DNA of 40,292 nucleotides from Rhodospirillales bacterium. GTDB lineage: Bacteria > Pseudomonadota > Alphaproteobacteria > QKFK01 > SZUA-500. Location of the stretch: contig QKFK01000177.1 in NCBI GenBank assembly GCA_003252195.1, positions 1-40,292 on the forward strand, written 5' to 3'. The notes under the pieces were generated by a model, which was given only the letters and a program-made list of their open reading frames with translations, had not been told where the DNA came from and searched no databases. The position numbers were made by a program, and so were the translations under genes. Position 1 is the first letter of the stretch, and the number at the start of each line of letters is the position of its first letter. Shown piece by piece: positions 32,602-40,292 of the stretch.

Positions 32602-33558
32602 CTATCGCTGATTACCCGCTATTTTATTTATTGCATTAGCCAGTTGATTATTACTTACTTTTTTCTCAGCAAACGGAATAGCATTTTTTAAGCTAGTTTT
32701 CATTTCAGGAGACAAACCTTCTGCGTTTGCAAGACTACAACTATCTTTAAGCATATCTAGCTTCATAAATTTCTTGCTCAAAATTTTAGCAATTTTATCT
32801 TGATCATACCCTTTTTCCTCTCCCTTAGCTTGGGCTTCTTTTTCCAAGTCGCTTTTGCTTGGGATAACATCAGGATCCATTGAACGCATCATACCATCTT
32901 TACAAAAACCAAGGTTTTCTGGCTGTGGATCAGCTACATAATATCCATCAGGAACATTAAGTATCATCAATTCTGTTAATTTAGAAAGATGATCGGGGTT
33001 TTCTTGACCATTATTAGCCAGTTTAACAATGTCATTTAGGCCAATCATTCTTTCTACTTGTTCAATTTTAACAATTCCATCATCTATTGTTTGCTTAGGC
33101 TGAACTGTCATATCGTTTTTATATCTATTACCAGAGGCGCCGCCTATTACAGAATTTTCAGATGGCGCAACACGTAGCACATCTCCTTGCTCTGTAGAAA
33201 AAGCTATAGCTGATGTTCCAACGCCCATAACATCTATTTTACCCAAGCCCATTCCTGACACAGATTTTTCTGCAGATTGCACCAATGAGCCATTAACATC
33301 AACAATATCTGGATTAATAGATGCAACATATTCTTTTTTAGAAGCTTCCATCTTGCCAATAGCTTCAACCACATTAACACTTGTAGGATTGTTATCGAGC
33401 TTACAACGATTACCTTCAAACAGGCTTTTCGCCAGCTTAGAATAAGTAGCATATAAATCTATAGCTTCTTTTGCTGCTATATCAGCTTCAGATAACTTTT
33501 CAGCCCCTTCTTTTATAGACATGAGTTTATCTCTGCGTTCTTCTAATGATTCTGACAT
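32602..33558 (-). CDS. Kinase-fold-like protein of unknown family
   Basis: I do not recognise the family by name. The 318-aa protein is soluble, with no signal peptide. Residues 1-100 are helical and charged. Then comes MGVGTSAIAFSTEQGDVLRVAP (111-132), like a glycine-rich loop and beta-3 strand with Arg in place of the usual Lys. YVADPQPENLGF (207-218) resembles the catalytic loop DLKPEN. D210 and N215 are 5 apart, and D228 in MRSMDPD follows N215 by 13, exactly the Asp-Asn-Asp spacing of protein kinases. The C-terminal 88 residues are helical and basic, too short for a full C-lobe. The frame is open from 33621, but AAGGAGG 5 nt upstream fixes the ATG at 33558. It could be an effector, an aminoglycoside-kinase-like enzyme or a pseudokinase. 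Confidence 0.6.
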   Translation of the reverse strand: MSESLEERRDKLMSIKEGAEKLSEADIAAKEAIDLYATYSKLAKSLFEGNRCKLDNNPTSVNVVEAIGKMEASKKEYVASINPDIVDVNGSLVQSAEKSVSGMGLGKIDVMGVGTSAIAFSTEQGDVLRVAPSENSVIGGASGNRYKNDMTVQPKQTIDDGIVKIEQVERMIGLNDIVKLANNGQENPDHLSKLTELMILNVPDGYYVADPQPENLGFCKDGMMRSMDPDVIPSKSDLEKEAQAKGEEKGYDQDKIAKILSKKFMKLDMLKDSCSLANAEGLSPEMKTSLKNAIPFAEKKVSNNQLANAINKIAGNQR

Positions 33559-33592
33559 CGCAACCTCCTTATAAAGCCAACGTCTCGTATAA

Positions 33593-33621
33593 ATTAGACA
33601 CAAAAAGCACTGTTTTGTCAA
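33593..33621 (-). promoter_or_regulatory. Promoter of the kinase-like gene
   Basis: On the minus strand a perfect TTGACA (33621-33616) is followed after exactly 17 nt by TCTAAT (33598-33593), five of six to consensus. It is one of the best sigma-70 promoters in the window, 35 nt upstream of the ATG at 33558. Confidence 0.75.
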
Positions 33622-33632
33622 TAAATCATACA

Positions 33633-33646
33633 GTGATATATATCAC
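33633..33646. promoter_or_regulatory. Perfect 14-bp palindrome upstream of the kinase-like gene promoter
   Basis: GTGATATATATCAC is a perfect palindrome 11 bp upstream of the -35 box and 7 bp beyond the gltB stop. Its length, symmetry and location fit an activator or repressor site. No regulator is identified. Confidence 0.45.
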
Positions 33647-33652
33647 GCATAT

Positions 33653-36600
33653 CTAATCAAGCGGTCTCACCATCTTAAATTTCTTCAAGCTATCGTGCCA
33701 ATTATCAAGCATTTGCAAAGCATATTCAGATTTTGTTTCTTGAACATGTTCTTCAATAATTTGTTTTAACTCCTCTTCCTCATCAGAAGTGAATGGTTCT
33801 ATTTTAACTGACTGCTTGTTTATTTTCTTATCAAGATTATTAGATTCGTCATAAATATAAGCAACCCCGCCAGTCATACCTGCACCAAAGTTAAAACCAA
33901 CTGAGCCTAATATGGCAATTTTACCGCCTGTCATATATTCACAGCCATTAGAGCCACAACCTTCAACCACTGCTAAAGCCCCAGAGTTACGCACAGCAAA
34001 GCGTTGCCCTGCCCTACCTGCTACAAATAATTTGCCTGAAGTTGCACCATATAAAACCGTGTTACCAATGATAATATTATCTTCGGTCTTTAGCTCGGAT
34101 GAAGCAGATGGACGCACTACAATAAATCCACCTGATAAACCTTTACCCACATAGTCATTGGCATCACCAAACATCTCAATCTTTAGACCCTGCACCGCAA
34201 AAGCCCCTAAAGACTGCCCGCCATTTCCTTTAAGGCGCAAAGTCAAATGAGCTTCTGGCAATGAATTGCCAAATTTTTTATAAAGCATATGAGATACTTT
34301 AGCACCAACAGCTAAATGGATATTACGAACATTATAATTAAGCTGCATTTTTGCACCATTCTCAAAAACTGGCTCAGCATCTTTAATTATAAGCTCGTCC
34401 AAAGTATCAGGCACTTCGTTTCGACCTTCAATATTACAATAAGGCGTTGCATCACCCACATCTGGGCGAACTAATATTGGGTTTAAATCCAAATCGTCCA
34501 AATTCTCAGCACCACGATTGATTTGATATAACAAGTCTGTGCGACCAATAATTTCTTTTAATGACTTAAAGCCCAACTTACTCAAAATTGAACGGACATC
34601 TTCTGCCACAAAAGAGAATAAATTTACAATTTTATCTGGGCTACCTTTATACCTGTCTCTAAATTCTTTTGCCTGAGAACAAATACCCGCTGTACATTTA
34701 TTAGTATGACATTGCCTATCTGCCACACAACCAAGAGCGATTAATGAGGCCGTACCAATACCAAATTCTTCTGCTCCCAATATTGCAGCAACCACAATAT
34801 CACGCCCGCATCTAATTCCTCCATCAACTCTTAGCTTAACCTTATGACGTAAGTTATTTAAGGTTAAAACTTGATGAGCCTCAGCCAAACCAAGCTCCCA
34901 TGGAGCACCCGCAAATTTCATCGATGTTAAAGGTGTTGCACCAGTTCCACCATTAGAACCAGATATCGTAATCACATCAGCTTTTGCCTTAGCTACACCT
35001 GCTGCGATTGTACCCACACCATTTTTAGAAGCTAGCTTAACCCCGATTTTTGCCTTTGGATTAATCTTTTTAAGGTCATAAATAAGCTGAGCTAAATCTT
35101 CAATTGAATAAATATCATGATGCGGAGGAGGACTAATCAAAGTTGTTCCTGCCACTGCATGACGAAGCCTTGCAATATCTGCAGATACTTTAAACCCTGG
35201 TAATTGACCGCCCTCACCAGGCTTAGCACCTTGTGCCATTTTAATCTCAATTTCAGAACAATTATTTAAATATTCTGCCGTAACACCAAAACGACCAGAG
35301 GCTACTTGCTTAACTGCAGAGTTAGCATTATCACCATTTGCATAAGGTTTATAGCGGTTTGAATCTTCTCCGCCCTCACCAGATATTGACTTTGCCCCGA
35401 TGCGGTTCATCGCAATATTTAAGGTTTCATGTGCCTCTGGGCTTAAAGCTCCATATGACATACCTGGGGTTAAAAACTTTTTACGGATTTCTGTTATAGA
35501 TTCAACATCATCACGGTTAATAGGAGTTTCTTTATATTTAAAATCTAGCAAATCACGTAAGTTTATAGATGGTTGAGCTTTTAGGGCTTCAACATAATCT
35601 CTATATGATGTAAACGAATCATTATTAACCGCATTTTGCAATAATCTAGCAATCTCTGGCGTAAATCCATGCGGAATGTTAGCTGATTTACGATAGAAGT
35701 AGAATCCACCTGCACTCAACGTATTTGCATCTTCTACATAAGCTTTAGCATGTTGTTTTAGTATCATCTGGCGAATGCCTTCACTACCAATGCCAGATAT
35801 ACGAGATGACATACCAGGCAAACATCTTGCCACAATCGTACGAGACAAGCCCAAAGCTTCAAAATATTTACCGCCACGATATGAGCTTAAAATACAAATG
35901 CCCATTTTTGACATGATTTTAAGAAGCCCGCCATTAACAGCTTTACGATAATTAAGCAAAGCATCTGCCGCACTCAAATCACCATAATCACCCTTAACAT
36001 GATTATAACGAATTATCTCTTCGGTTAAATATGGGTTTACAGTAGTTGCACCCACACCTAATAACACTGCATAATAGTGATTATCCAAACATTCACCGCA
36101 TCTTACATGAATAGAAAGCTTAGAACGTAGCTCTTTAGCTACTAAATGATGATGAACACCACCTGTTACTAATATCATAGGAAGCGGAGCTTTGTTTTTA
36201 TCAATTTTAATATCAGATAGAACGATTAAGGAAAATCCTTTGTTAACCGCAGTTTCAACTTCTTCTTTAATTGCCTCAATTCTTCTATAAACTTCGTCAT
36301 TGCCTTTGGAAACATCAAAGGTGCAATCCACCTCATAAATACGGCACACAAAGTGAGAAGAAAAAGCCTCAAACTCATTATTAAAAATAACAGGAGATGC
36401 CATTTCAAAAATTGCGAGCTGCTTTTCATTCTCGTCTAAGATATTACCCATATTACCCAAACGAGTTTTTAATGACATAACCGAAGTCTCGCGCAAAGAA
36501 TCAATCGGTGGGTTCGTTACTTGAGAAAAATTCTGCCTAAAAAAGTGATGCAACCCTCTATATTCTTCTGATAAAACAGCTAAAGGGGTATCATCTCCCA

Positions 36601-38104
36601 TTGAGCCAACTGCCTCTTTTGCATCTAGCACCATTGGAGTTAGCACATATTTTATATCTTCTTTAGTTTGCCCATAACATATCTGGCGGCGGATTAATTC
36701 TTCTTCGGCAAAGCCCAAACTCAACTCGGGCTTAACCTCTAAATCTTTAAATGTAAGAATATTTTTAACCCATTCTTTATATGGCATTTCTGAACTTAGT
36801 TTTTGTTTAATCTCAGCATCTTTATATAACTTACCTTCATCTAGGTTTATAGCAAGCATTGCCCCAGGTTCAATACAGCCTTTTTCTATAACTTCACTCT
36901 CACGAGTTTTAACCATTCCGCTTTCTGAGCCAACAATGATTAAACCTTCTTTTAAAATGCTATAGCGCATTGGACGAAGACCATTTCTATCCATACCCGC
37001 TAATATCCATTTACCATCTGTTGCAGCTAGTGCCGCAGGTCCATCCCATGGTTCCATAATAGAATTACAATAGCGAATAAAGTCCTTTTGCTCTTCTGAT
37101 ATATCATCTCTAGCTTCGGCTGCTTCTGGCACCAAAATTGACTTTACTAATGGTAAGTTGCGCCCTGCCTTACTAAGCAATTCGAACACAGCGTCTAATG
37201 CAGATGAGTCTGAGCTAGAAGGCAAAACAACTGGCTTAATATCATTTATTTTTTCGCCAAATTTATCAGATGCAAGTAATGCCTCGTGAATTTTTAGCCA
37301 ACCCAAATTGCCTGACAATGTATTAATTTCACCATTATGAGCTATAATTCTAAAAGGCTGAGCTAATGCCCATGAAGGAAATGTGTTGGTCGAATATCTT
37401 TGGTGATAAAGAGCAAACCTTGAAACAAACCTATCATCAGCCAAATCTGGGAAAAATCCCATTAACTGTCCAGCTAAAAACAAACCTTTATAAATTATGC
37501 TTTTACATGACAATGAACAGACATAAAAATCTTTTATATATTCCGCCAACACAGCCTTTTCGATGCGACGACGAATAATATATAAATCTCTTTCAAATTC
37601 TTCTTCTGTTTTATCTCCGCCTGCTATCATGATTTGCTCTATCTCGGGGCGAGTAGCGCTGGCTTTTTCACCAATCACAGATGTATTAACGGGAACTTGT
37701 CTCCAGCCATAAACATAATAGCCATATTCAATAATCTCTGTTTCTACAATTGCCCGACAACGTTCTCTTTCATGCAAATCTTTTTTAGGCAAAAATATCA
37801 TACCAACAGCAACTTTACCATCACGAGGCTCGTGACCAGTTGCTTTAATATGTTCTTTAAAAAAATCTTGGGGTATTTCTATGTGCAGACCAGCTCCATC
37901 GCCAGTTTTACCATCAGCATCGACCGCACCACGGTAGAACAAAGCGCGCAAAGCTTCAATTCCACATTCAACAACTTTACGAGATGGCTTTCCATCTACA
38001 GAAGCAACAAAACCAACACCACAAGCGTCATGTTCTTCTGACTTACTATACAATCCATTTTTCTCTAAAAATTCTGCAAGCTCTAATTGCTTTTCAATCT
38101 GCAT
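33653..38104 (-). CDS. gltB: Glutamate synthase large subunit
   Basis: It makes two glutamates from glutamine and 2-oxoglutarate. The enzyme has about 1483 aa. HDACGVGFVAS exposes the catalytic Cys (Cys28 from the chosen start) after a propeptide. A class II amidotransferase domain runs to about 430, then the central domain. The FMN barrel follows (PGMSYGALSPEAHE, GEGGEDSNRY, ISPPPHHDIYSIEDL, ISGSNGGTGATPLTS, RVDGGIRCGRD). CVADRQCHTNKCTAGICSQ supplies the 3Fe-4S Cys. The C-terminal GXGXG beta-helix contains LKGNGGQSLGAF and GNTVLYGATSGKLFVAGRAGQRFAVRNSGA. Two ATGs lie at 38107 and 38104. The second is better spaced from GGGGG (6 nt). No gltD is next to it, so the small subunit must be elsewhere. 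A terminator-like hairpin precedes it. Confidence 0.96.
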   Translation of the reverse strand: MQIEKQLELAEFLEKNGLYSKSEEHDACGVGFVASVDGKPSRKVVECGIEALRALFYRGAVDADGKTGDGAGLHIEIPQDFFKEHIKATGHEPRDGKVAVGMIFLPKKDLHERERCRAIVETEIIEYGYYVYGWRQVPVNTSVIGEKASATRPEIEQIMIAGGDKTEEEFERDLYIIRRRIEKAVLAEYIKDFYVCSLSCKSIIYKGLFLAGQLMGFFPDLADDRFVSRFALYHQRYSTNTFPSWALAQPFRIIAHNGEINTLSGNLGWLKIHEALLASDKFGEKINDIKPVVLPSSSDSSALDAVFELLSKAGRNLPLVKSILVPEAAEARDDISEEQKDFIRYCNSIMEPWDGPAALAATDGKWILAGMDRNGLRPMRYSILKEGLIIVGSESGMVKTRESEVIEKGCIEPGAMLAINLDEGKLYKDAEIKQKLSSEMPYKEWVKNILTFKDLEVKPELSLGFAEEELIRRQICYGQTKEDIKYVLTPMVLDAKEAVGSMGDDTPLAVLSEEYRGLHHFFRQNFSQVTNPPIDSLRETSVMSLKTRLGNMGNILDENEKQLAIFEMASPVIFNNEFEAFSSHFVCRIYEVDCTFDVSKGNDEVYRRIEAIKEEVETAVNKGFSLIVLSDIKIDKNKAPLPMILVTGGVHHHLVAKELRSKLSIHVRCGECLDNHYYAVLLGVGATTVNPYLTEEIIRYNHVKGDYGDLSAADALLNYRKAVNGGLLKIMSKMGICILSSYRGGKYFEALGLSRTIVARCLPGMSSRISGIGSEGIRQMILKQHAKAYVEDANTLSAGGFYFYRKSANIPHGFTPEIARLLQNAVNNDSFTSYRDYVEALKAQPSINLRDLLDFKYKETPINRDDVESITEIRKKFLTPGMSYGALSPEAHETLNIAMNRIGAKSISGEGGEDSNRYKPYANGDNANSAVKQVASGRFGVTAEYLNNCSEIEIKMAQGAKPGEGGQLPGFKVSADIARLRHAVAGTTLISPPPHHDIYSIEDLAQLIYDLKKINPKAKIGVKLASKNGVGTIAAGVAKAKADVITISGSNGGTGATPLTSMKFAGAPWELGLAEAHQVLTLNNLRHKVKLRVDGGIRCGRDIVVAAILGAEEFGIGTASLIALGCVADRQCHTNKCTAGICSQAKEFRDRYKGSPDKIVNLFSFVAEDVRSILSKLGFKSLKEIIGRTDLLYQINRGAENLDDLDLNPILVRPDVGDATPYCNIEGRNEVPDTLDELIIKDAEPVFENGAKMQLNYNVRNIHLAVGAKVSHMLYKKFGNSLPEAHLTLRLKGNGGQSLGAFAVQGLKIEMFGDANDYVGKGLSGGFIVVRPSASSELKTEDNIIIGNTVLYGATSGKLFVAGRAGQRFAVRNSGALAVVEGCGSNGCEYMTGGKIAILGSVGFNFGAGMTGGVAYIYDESNNLDKKINKQSVKIEPFTSDEEEELKQIIEEHVQETKSEYALQMLDNWHDSLKKFKMVRPLD

Positions 38105-38124
38105 CATATTCCCCCGAAACCGCT

Positions 38125-38164
38125 AAAACAAAAGCACAGAATATGTTTACCACATTCTGTGCTT
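38125..38164 (-). terminator. Hairpin with T run just upstream of gltB (terminator or attenuator)
   Basis: AAGCACAGAAT (38132-38142) and ATTCTGTGCTT (38154-38164) are perfect complements with an 11-nt loop. On the minus strand the stem is followed by TTTTGTTTTAG. It ends the upstream oxidoreductase gene, whose stop is about 50 nt away. The T run ends only about 17-20 nt before the gltB start codon, leaving no room for a promoter in between. Confidence 0.75.
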
Positions 38165-38169
38165 ATTAC

Positions 38170-38194
38170 AATTAACTTATTGTTTCAGTTAATT
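38170..38194. promoter_or_regulatory. Inverted repeat between the MDR gene and gltB
   Basis: AATTAACT (38170-38177) and AGTTAATT (38187-38194) are perfect inverted repeats with a 9-nt spacer. They lie directly upstream of the gltB leader hairpin, where a gltB promoter or operator would be expected. Confidence 0.35.
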
Positions 38195-38213
38195 ACTAAA
38201 ATATATCTCTTAG

Positions 38214-39200
38214 TTATATCTCGATAATTATTTTACCTTCATATTTGCCACTTTCAAAATATTCATGAGCTTGATTTATTTCAGATAATTTAAACATTCT
38301 CTTATCAAGAAGAGGGAAAACTTTATCTTCATCAACCCATGTAGCTATTTGCAATAAGATATCACCATAATGAGACAAATCACCACCATGAATAAATGGA
38401 ATTAACATAAATACCACATTAAAGCTTAACCCTTTGGCATGAAGCGGGCTCAAATCGTGAGTTGAGCGTGCCGCAATTGCAGAAACCCTGCCACCAACCT
38501 TAGCTGCAGCGAATGAAGCATCTAAATTTTTACCGCCAACGGTATCAAAAACCACATCGAAACCTTCGCCATTAGTAAGGCGCTTTACATAATTTTCAAC
38601 TGGCTCTTCTTGATAATTAATAATTTCATCCGCGCCTAGCTTACGGGCTATATTTGCTTTTTCTGCAGACGATACTGTTGTCGCAACTTTTGCCTTCATC
38701 TGTTTAGCTATTTGCACTGCCATATGACCAACGCCGCCACAACCACCATGAATTAGCACATAATCTTTATAAGTGATCTGGGCTCTTTTTAACAATCCTA
38801 GCCAAGCTGTTATACTAACCAACGGCAAGGCCGCTGCTTCAGCAAAAGTCAAACGATTCGGCTTTGGTGCAAGCAATTTAACATCTGCCACCACATATTC
38901 AGCCAAGGCTCCAGAATACCCTTTAACCCCGCCAATACAGCCAAAAACCTCATCGCCTATTTGAAAGTTTTTAACTCCTTCACCTAGGCCGACAACAATT
39001 CCAGCAACATCTCCATGTAAAAGCTCAGGATTTTCAGGATTAAAGCCCATGTTATTACGTAATATCTTATTATCTATCGGGTTTAGGCTAGTAGCCTTAA
39101 CCTCAATAAGAACCTGCCCCTCTTTAGGCTCAGGTATTTCCATATCAACCGCTACAAACTTGGCCTCTGGGCCATATTCATTTACAACATATGCCTTCAT
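38214..39200 (-). CDS. Zinc-free medium-chain dehydrogenase/quinone oxidoreductase
   Basis: An NAD(P)H-dependent oxidoreductase of the MDR superfamily (QOR/enoyl-reductase-like branch). The 328-aa protein opens MKAYVVNEYGPEAKFVAVD. It then shows VEVKATSLNPIDNKI (quinone oxidoreductase signature region), LLHGDVAGIVVGLGEGV, AAALPLVSITAWLGL and the dinucleotide loop VLIHGGCGGVGHMAVQIAKQMKA (about 147-169). FDVVFDTVGGKNLDAS follows, and it ends YFESGKYEGKIIIEI. The structural-zinc cysteine cluster of true alcohol dehydrogenases is absent. It ends in the strong hairpin ahead of gltB. Physiological substrate unknown. Confidence 0.88.
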   Translation of the reverse strand: MKAYVVNEYGPEAKFVAVDMEIPEPKEGQVLIEVKATSLNPIDNKILRNNMGFNPENPELLHGDVAGIVVGLGEGVKNFQIGDEVFGCIGGVKGYSGALAEYVVADVKLLAPKPNRLTFAEAAALPLVSITAWLGLLKRAQITYKDYVLIHGGCGGVGHMAVQIAKQMKAKVATTVSSAEKANIARKLGADEIINYQEEPVENYVKRLTNGEGFDVVFDTVGGKNLDASFAAAKVGGRVSAIAARSTHDLSPLHAKGLSFNVVFMLIPFIHGGDLSHYGDILLQIATWVDEDKVFPLLDKRMFKLSEINQAHEYFESGKYEGKIIIEI

Positions 39201-39227
39201 GAAAACCTCTAAATCTTAATATTCTTT

Positions 39228-39992
39228 TTAAGCAAACCACTTTTCAATATGTTTGATATCTTCGTCTAATCCATATGGAGTGTTAATCATTATAACACCG
39301 CTACCCTTCATACCCTTAGACTTCACCCTAACCTCACTCTTATGATATTTAGGGAGCTCTGCATTTTGCAATATATCCACCATACTCTTATGATTATCTG
39401 CATCCAAAATAGGATACCATAACATTATAACAGCTTCTGCCCATTTTTTGTGTAATTTTATTATAAAATCAGCAGACTTATTATATTCGGTTTTAATCTC
39501 AAAAGAAGGATCTATCAAAACCAAGCCTCTGCGTGGCATTGGAGGAGAAATACCCAAAACCCCTTCATAACCGTCTCTTTTGTGTATATGAACATTTTTA
39601 TCACGCAAAAAATTACCCTTTAACGCATAATGTTCTTGAGGGTGTAATTCCATTAAATGCATGGCATCATTGTCTCTTAACAAACTTTTAGCAACCATTG
39701 GTGAACCTGGGTATATTCCATCACCATATTCCATTGCAATATCACCGATTAGCTTAAAATATGGATGAGAAAGATTAGTTCTTTTCATAAAACTAAATAT
39801 GCCATCATTGGCTTCACCCGTTTTAACAGCCTCAGCAGATTGCAAATCATAAACACCTCTACCCGCATGAGTTTCCATATAAGAAAGCGGTTTTTCTTTT
39901 TCTGTCATTTTAACAATTAGGGAACTTAATATTGCGTGTTTATGTACATCAGCAGGGCAACCAGCATGATATATATGTTGATAAGAAAGCAT
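39228..39992 (-). CDS. rlmJ: 23S rRNA (adenine-2030-N6)-methyltransferase
   Basis: RlmJ methylates N6 of A2030 in 23S rRNA. The 254-aa protein shows the family opening MLSYQHIYHAGCPADVHKHAIL, then SYMETHAGRGVYDLQS, the SAM loop region, and YPGSPMVAKSLLRDNDAMHLMELHP. LVLIDPSFEIKTEY is the DPPF/Y catalytic motif, here DPSF. AVIMLWYPILD and KGSGVIMINTPYGLD follow. The longer frame starting at 40016 is not needed, because AGGAGG lies 6 nt before the ATG at 39992. It lies 27 nt upstream of the MDR gene on the same strand and may be cotranscribed. Confidence 0.93.
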   Translation of the reverse strand: MLSYQHIYHAGCPADVHKHAILSSLIVKMTEKEKPLSYMETHAGRGVYDLQSAEAVKTGEANDGIFSFMKRTNLSHPYFKLIGDIAMEYGDGIYPGSPMVAKSLLRDNDAMHLMELHPQEHYALKGNFLRDKNVHIHKRDGYEGVLGISPPMPRRGLVLIDPSFEIKTEYNKSADFIIKLHKKWAEAVIMLWYPILDADNHKSMVDILQNAELPKYHKSEVRVKSKGMKGSGVIMINTPYGLDEDIKHIEKWFA

Positions 39993-40064
39993 ATGATACC
40001 TCCTAATAAAAAACATGGCATAAATACCATGGTTAAACGTTGTTTTATTTAATTTTCTCAGTTA

Positions 40065-40094
40065 AAAACTGCCGATAAAATTACCGACAGTTTT
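40065..40094 (-). terminator. Probable terminator of the gene at the right edge
   Basis: AAAACTG (40065-40071) pairs with CAGTTTT (40088-40094), extended by CG/CG past one mismatch. It lies 24 nt after the stop of the partial gene at 40119 and ahead of rlmJ. The T run is short. Confidence 0.55.
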
Positions 40095-40118
40095 AAAACC
40101 GAAATATGTAAGATTAGC

Positions 40119-40292
40119 TTATCTTCTACGTGATAAAGGCCTATCTCCTACATTGCTTTTCTTTTTAATACCCACTCTTTTGCTATGTTTTTTTGCTCCA
40201 GAATGTTTTGGTTTAGATTTTTTATCTGCAAATTTATCTGCTACAAAATCTTTTTTTCTTTCTGCTCTTGGAGCTGACTTTGAAAAAGTATT
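40119..40292 (-). CDS. C-terminal tail of a highly basic protein, partial
   Basis: The minus-strand frame is open from the window edge to a TAA at 40119-40121 and gives 57 residues. They include APRAERKKDFVADKF, KPKHSGAKKHSKRVGIKKK and the terminal SNVGDRPLSRRR. More than a third are Lys or Arg. Such low-complexity basic tails close DEAD-box RNA helicases of the RhlE type in alphaproteobacteria, which is my best guess, but no catalytic motif is inside the window. It could also be another RNA-binding protein. Confidence 0.45.
   Translation of the reverse strand, partial: NTFSKSAPRAERKKDFVADKFADKKSKPKHSGAKKHSKRVGIKKKSNVGDRPLSRRR

Noticed and set aside
33653..38104. Long open frames on the opposite strand of gltB
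   Set aside because: All are short relative to gltB, lack ribosome binding sites and overlap sequence coding for conserved glutamate synthase motifs.
40017..40118. Possible small gene between rlmJ and the right-edge gene
   Set aside because: Only a hairpin is supported, with no start codon, ribosome binding site and open frame of useful length.
1..40292. tRNA, rRNA, CRISPR, insertion sequence or prophage features
   Set aside because: I looked for T-loop signatures, regularly spaced repeats, transposase motifs and integrase motifs by eye and found none. A dedicated covariance-model search would be needed to exclude small RNAs.

Overview
The window is about 40 kb of AT-rich, gene-dense bacterial chromosome. 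Several features point to an alphaproteobacterium. A GapR/DUF2312 gene sits divergent from pyruvate kinase with rpmJ beyond it. The proton-translocating transhydrogenase is encoded by three separate genes. The ribosomal L36 is of the alphaproteobacterial type, and there is an AapJ-like binding protein and a DUF3750 gene. The low GC and the loss of some genes would fit a host-associated lineage, but that is inference. I saw no tRNA, rRNA, CRISPR array, insertion sequence or prophage.

Layout. 1-5590 (minus) is a compact nucleoside-salvage operon, cdd-punA-deoC-deoA-deoB, followed by a second, divergent deoA paralogue broken by a frameshift. Divergent from it is upp (5831-6490), so nucleoside breakdown and uracil salvage share one intergenic region. 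6626-10963 is a very large AsmA-family envelope protein with a charged coiled-coil tail. 11225-12624 (minus) is a DUF3750-MlaC pair. 12694-14426 (plus) carries an orphan amino-acid-type periplasmic binding protein and an NfsB nitroreductase. 14608-17579 (minus) is the pnt operon, separated from nfsB by a 121-nt imperfect palindrome. 17685-20036 holds gapR, pyk and rpmJ.

20213-25781 contains a small exported protein of unknown function, a YdcF/DUF218 membrane protein, a family 2 glycosyltransferase and a complete dTDP-rhamnose set (rmlA-C-D-B). In that set rmlB carries a frameshifting deletion. 25861-28358 has rimO and an unknown multi-pass membrane protein. 28525-30647 (plus) is a translationally coupled pair: a membrane protein with two sensor-like outer domains but no output domain, and an ABC_sub_bind-type periplasmic protein. 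30699-32422 (minus) pairs a glycerol-1-phosphate-dehydrogenase-like enzyme with a HAD phosphatase. 32602-33558 is an undescribed protein that keeps protein-kinase catalytic spacing (D-x4-N-x12-D) and has its own clear promoter and a palindromic site. 33653-38104 is gltB with a terminator-like hairpin right in front of its ribosome binding site. The window ends with a quinone-oxidoreductase-like MDR, rlmJ and the basic C-terminal tail of a gene running off the edge.

Most promising for something new: the kinase-like protein, the output-less sensor plus binding-protein pair, the G1PDH/HAD pair, the 121-nt palindrome, and the two independent frameshifting deletions (deoA paralogue and rmlB).
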